From NCBI GenBank assembly GCA_949740695.1, contig CATJIY010000047.1:1-7237 (forward strand): a DNA stretch of 7,237 nt, given 5' to 3'. The stretch comes from an uncultured Eubacteriales bacterium. GTDB lineage: Bacteria; Bacillota; Clostridia; Oscillospirales; Butyricicoccaceae. The translations under genes and the position numbers were made by a program. This document shows positions 6,345 to 7,237 of the stretch, one piece after another. Below the pieces are notes generated by a model. It had not been told where the DNA came from. It worked only from the letters and a program-made list of their open reading frames with translations, and did not search any database. Each line of letters begins with the position of its first letter. The stretch's first letter is position 1.

Positions 6345-6800
6345 ATGGATTATTCTAAAAAAGTAATGGATCATTTCGCCCATCCCCGCAATGTGGGGGA
6401 ACTGCCCGACGCCAACGCGGTAGGTCAGGTGGGCAACCAAAAGTGCGGCGACATCATGAAGATGATGATGAAAATTGAAAACGATGTGATCGTGGACGTA
6501 AAATTTCAAACCTTTGGCTGTGGCGCGGCAGTGGCCACCTCCTCCATGGCCACCGAACTGGTAAAAGGCAAAACCATTCAGGAAGCCCTCAAGCTTACCA
6601 ACAAAGCGGTAATGGAGGCGCTGGACGGTCTGCCTCCGGTGAAAGTTCACTGTTCGGTGCTGGCCGAGGAGGCCATTCGCGCGGCTCTGATTGACTATTA
6701 CAAGCGCCAGGGCATTGATCCTGAACCGATCGTTGGCTGCTCGGGAGACTGCGCCGCTTGCCATGAGGATCACGACCACGCCCAGTATCCAGAAGGGTAA
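6345..6800 (+). CDS. nifU: Fe-S cluster assembly scaffold, IscU/NifU N-terminal type (clostridial), with Cys/His-rich tail
   Basis: A 151-residue scaffold on which [2Fe-2S] or [4Fe-4S] clusters are built from NifS-supplied sulfur. The IscU fold carries the three cluster cysteines, Cys34 (KCGD, with Asp36), Cys59 (FGCGAA) and Cys103 (VHCSVLAEEA), with His102 beside the last. The N-terminal DHFxHPRNVG motif is typical of the family. The LPPVK segment at 96-100 resembles the LPPVK motif of IscU, which is recognised by the HscA chaperone. After the domain, residues 130-145 form a tail with Cys132, Cys136, Cys139, His140, His143 and His145, which standard IscU lacks. AAGGAGG overlaps the nifS stop codon and gives a good ribosome binding site. 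A strong terminator follows, so the operon is just nifS-nifU. Confidence 0.95.
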   Translation: MDYSKKVMDHFAHPRNVGELPDANAVGQVGNQKCGDIMKMMMKIENDVIVDVKFQTFGCGAAVATSSMATELVKGKTIQEALKLTNKAVMEALDGLPPVKVHCSVLAEEAIRAALIDYYKRQGIDPEPIVGCSGDCAACHEDHDHAQYPEG

Positions 6801-6810
6801 GCTTGATCTC

Positions 6811-6857
6811 TAAAAAAATACGGCAAGACAGGCATAAAGCTTGTCTTGCCGGTTTTA
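6811..6857. terminator. Bidirectional intrinsic terminator between nifU and a convergent gene
   Basis: CGGCAAGACA (6821-6830) pairs perfectly with TGTCTTGCCG (6842-6851), and three further inner pairs leave an ATAAA loop. On the plus strand a TTTTATTC tail follows. On the minus strand the A-rich 5' flank becomes a run of seven T, so it works both ways, serving nifU and the minus-strand gene that ends at 6894. Confidence 0.93.
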
Positions 6858-6893
6858 TTCTTGCAAAGAATCGAAGAAACGAAAAAGCAGAGT

Positions 6894-7237
6894 TTATTTG
6901 ATTACAGTGATGTTGTAATACTGTCCCTTATACTCACAGTAAACACGAGATTCATTGCCCAAAAATACTTCTTTTGAATAACCACAATCTGGGTTGTTGC
7001 ATTCGTAAATTCTTGTGGCAGACCTGGTTTGAAGGGTATCTACGCTATGTGCGCCACCACCATGCGTACAATATTCTCTGCTCGAATTTCTCCAAGAACC
7101 GTACACAATCTTTTTTGCGGTTACTGTTCCAGTAAAGCATAAATCACAATATTCAGCGTGAGGTGCAATCTCTGATTCTGATGCCGCAACCGCACTAAAG
7201 GAAAGTAAAATCATTCCTGCGAGTAAAATACTAACAA
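6894..7237 (-). CDS. Small secreted cysteine-containing protein, function unknown, 5' end outside the window
   Basis: The frame is open from the right edge to a TAA at 6894, giving at least 113 residues. The first visible residues (VSILLAGMILL, then SFSAVAA) are the hydrophobic core and AxA-type cleavage site of a signal peptide. The ATG at 7214 is therefore probably internal and the real start lies beyond 7237; no good ribosome binding site precedes that ATG. The mature part, roughly 90 residues, has six cysteines, including EYCDLC near its N-terminus and ECNNPDC about 40 residues later, plus a Gly/His patch (THGGGAH). The paired cysteines could bind zinc, or form disulfides outside the cell. 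Base composition is clearly more AT-rich than in the other genes, suggesting a lineage-specific or acquired gene. I do not recognise the family. Confidence 0.65.
   Translation of the reverse strand, partial: VSILLAGMILLSFSAVAASESEIAPHAEYCDLCFTGTVTAKKIVYGSWRNSSREYCTHGGGAHSVDTLQTRSATRIYECNNPDCGYSKEVFLGNESRVYCEYKGQYYNITVIK

Noticed and set aside
6456..6470. ATG triplet repeat in nifU (MKMMMK)
   Set aside because: Only a few codons long, in frame and in a conserved-length domain; no sign of a phase-variable tract.

Overview
The window looks like chromosomal DNA of an anaerobic Firmicute, most likely a Clostridia member of the Oscillospiraceae/Ruminococcaceae type. This is inferred from strong AGGAGG-type ribosome binding sites before every complete gene, a SAM-I-clan riboswitch on metK, a flavodiiron protein, a compact clostridial-type nifS-nifU pair, and moderately high GC in the core genes. 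No ribosomal RNA, tRNA, insertion sequence, phage gene or CRISPR array was seen.

Left part (1-4810, minus strand, read right to left). fprA (3182-4624) has its own promoter and a 5' leader, and ends in a strong intrinsic terminator. Next come a D-aminoacylase (1519-3090) and a small PaaI-type hotdog thioesterase (1045-1461), separated by a perfect GC-rich RNA hairpin and probably cotranscribed. Then metK begins from its own promoter, behind a SAM-sensing terminator riboswitch. metK runs off the left edge of the window, so only its first 250 codons are present.

Middle (4625-5162). A 538-base divergent intergenic region separates fprA from the plus-strand nifS. It holds the fprA promoter and leader, a possible plus-strand promoter, about 275 bases of unexplained sequence with nested inverted repeats, and the nifS promoter, whose spacer contains an inverted repeat.

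Right part (5163-7237). nifS (cysteine desulfurase) and nifU (Fe-S scaffold with an unusual Cys/His tail) form a two-gene operon closed by a bidirectional terminator. Beyond it, on the minus strand, is an AT-richer gene for a small secreted cysteine-containing protein. Its 5' end lies outside the window.

How the genes fit together. FprA (predicted O2/NO reductase) and NifS/NifU (Fe-S cluster biogenesis) are divergent neighbours, which suggests a link between oxidative or nitrosative defence and Fe-S supply. FprA itself carries an N-terminal BFD-like [2Fe-2S] domain, so it would be a client of cluster assembly. metK is a separate SAM-controlled unit. The most unusual feature I see is the BFD-FprA fusion. 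I do not see a clearly new multi-gene system.
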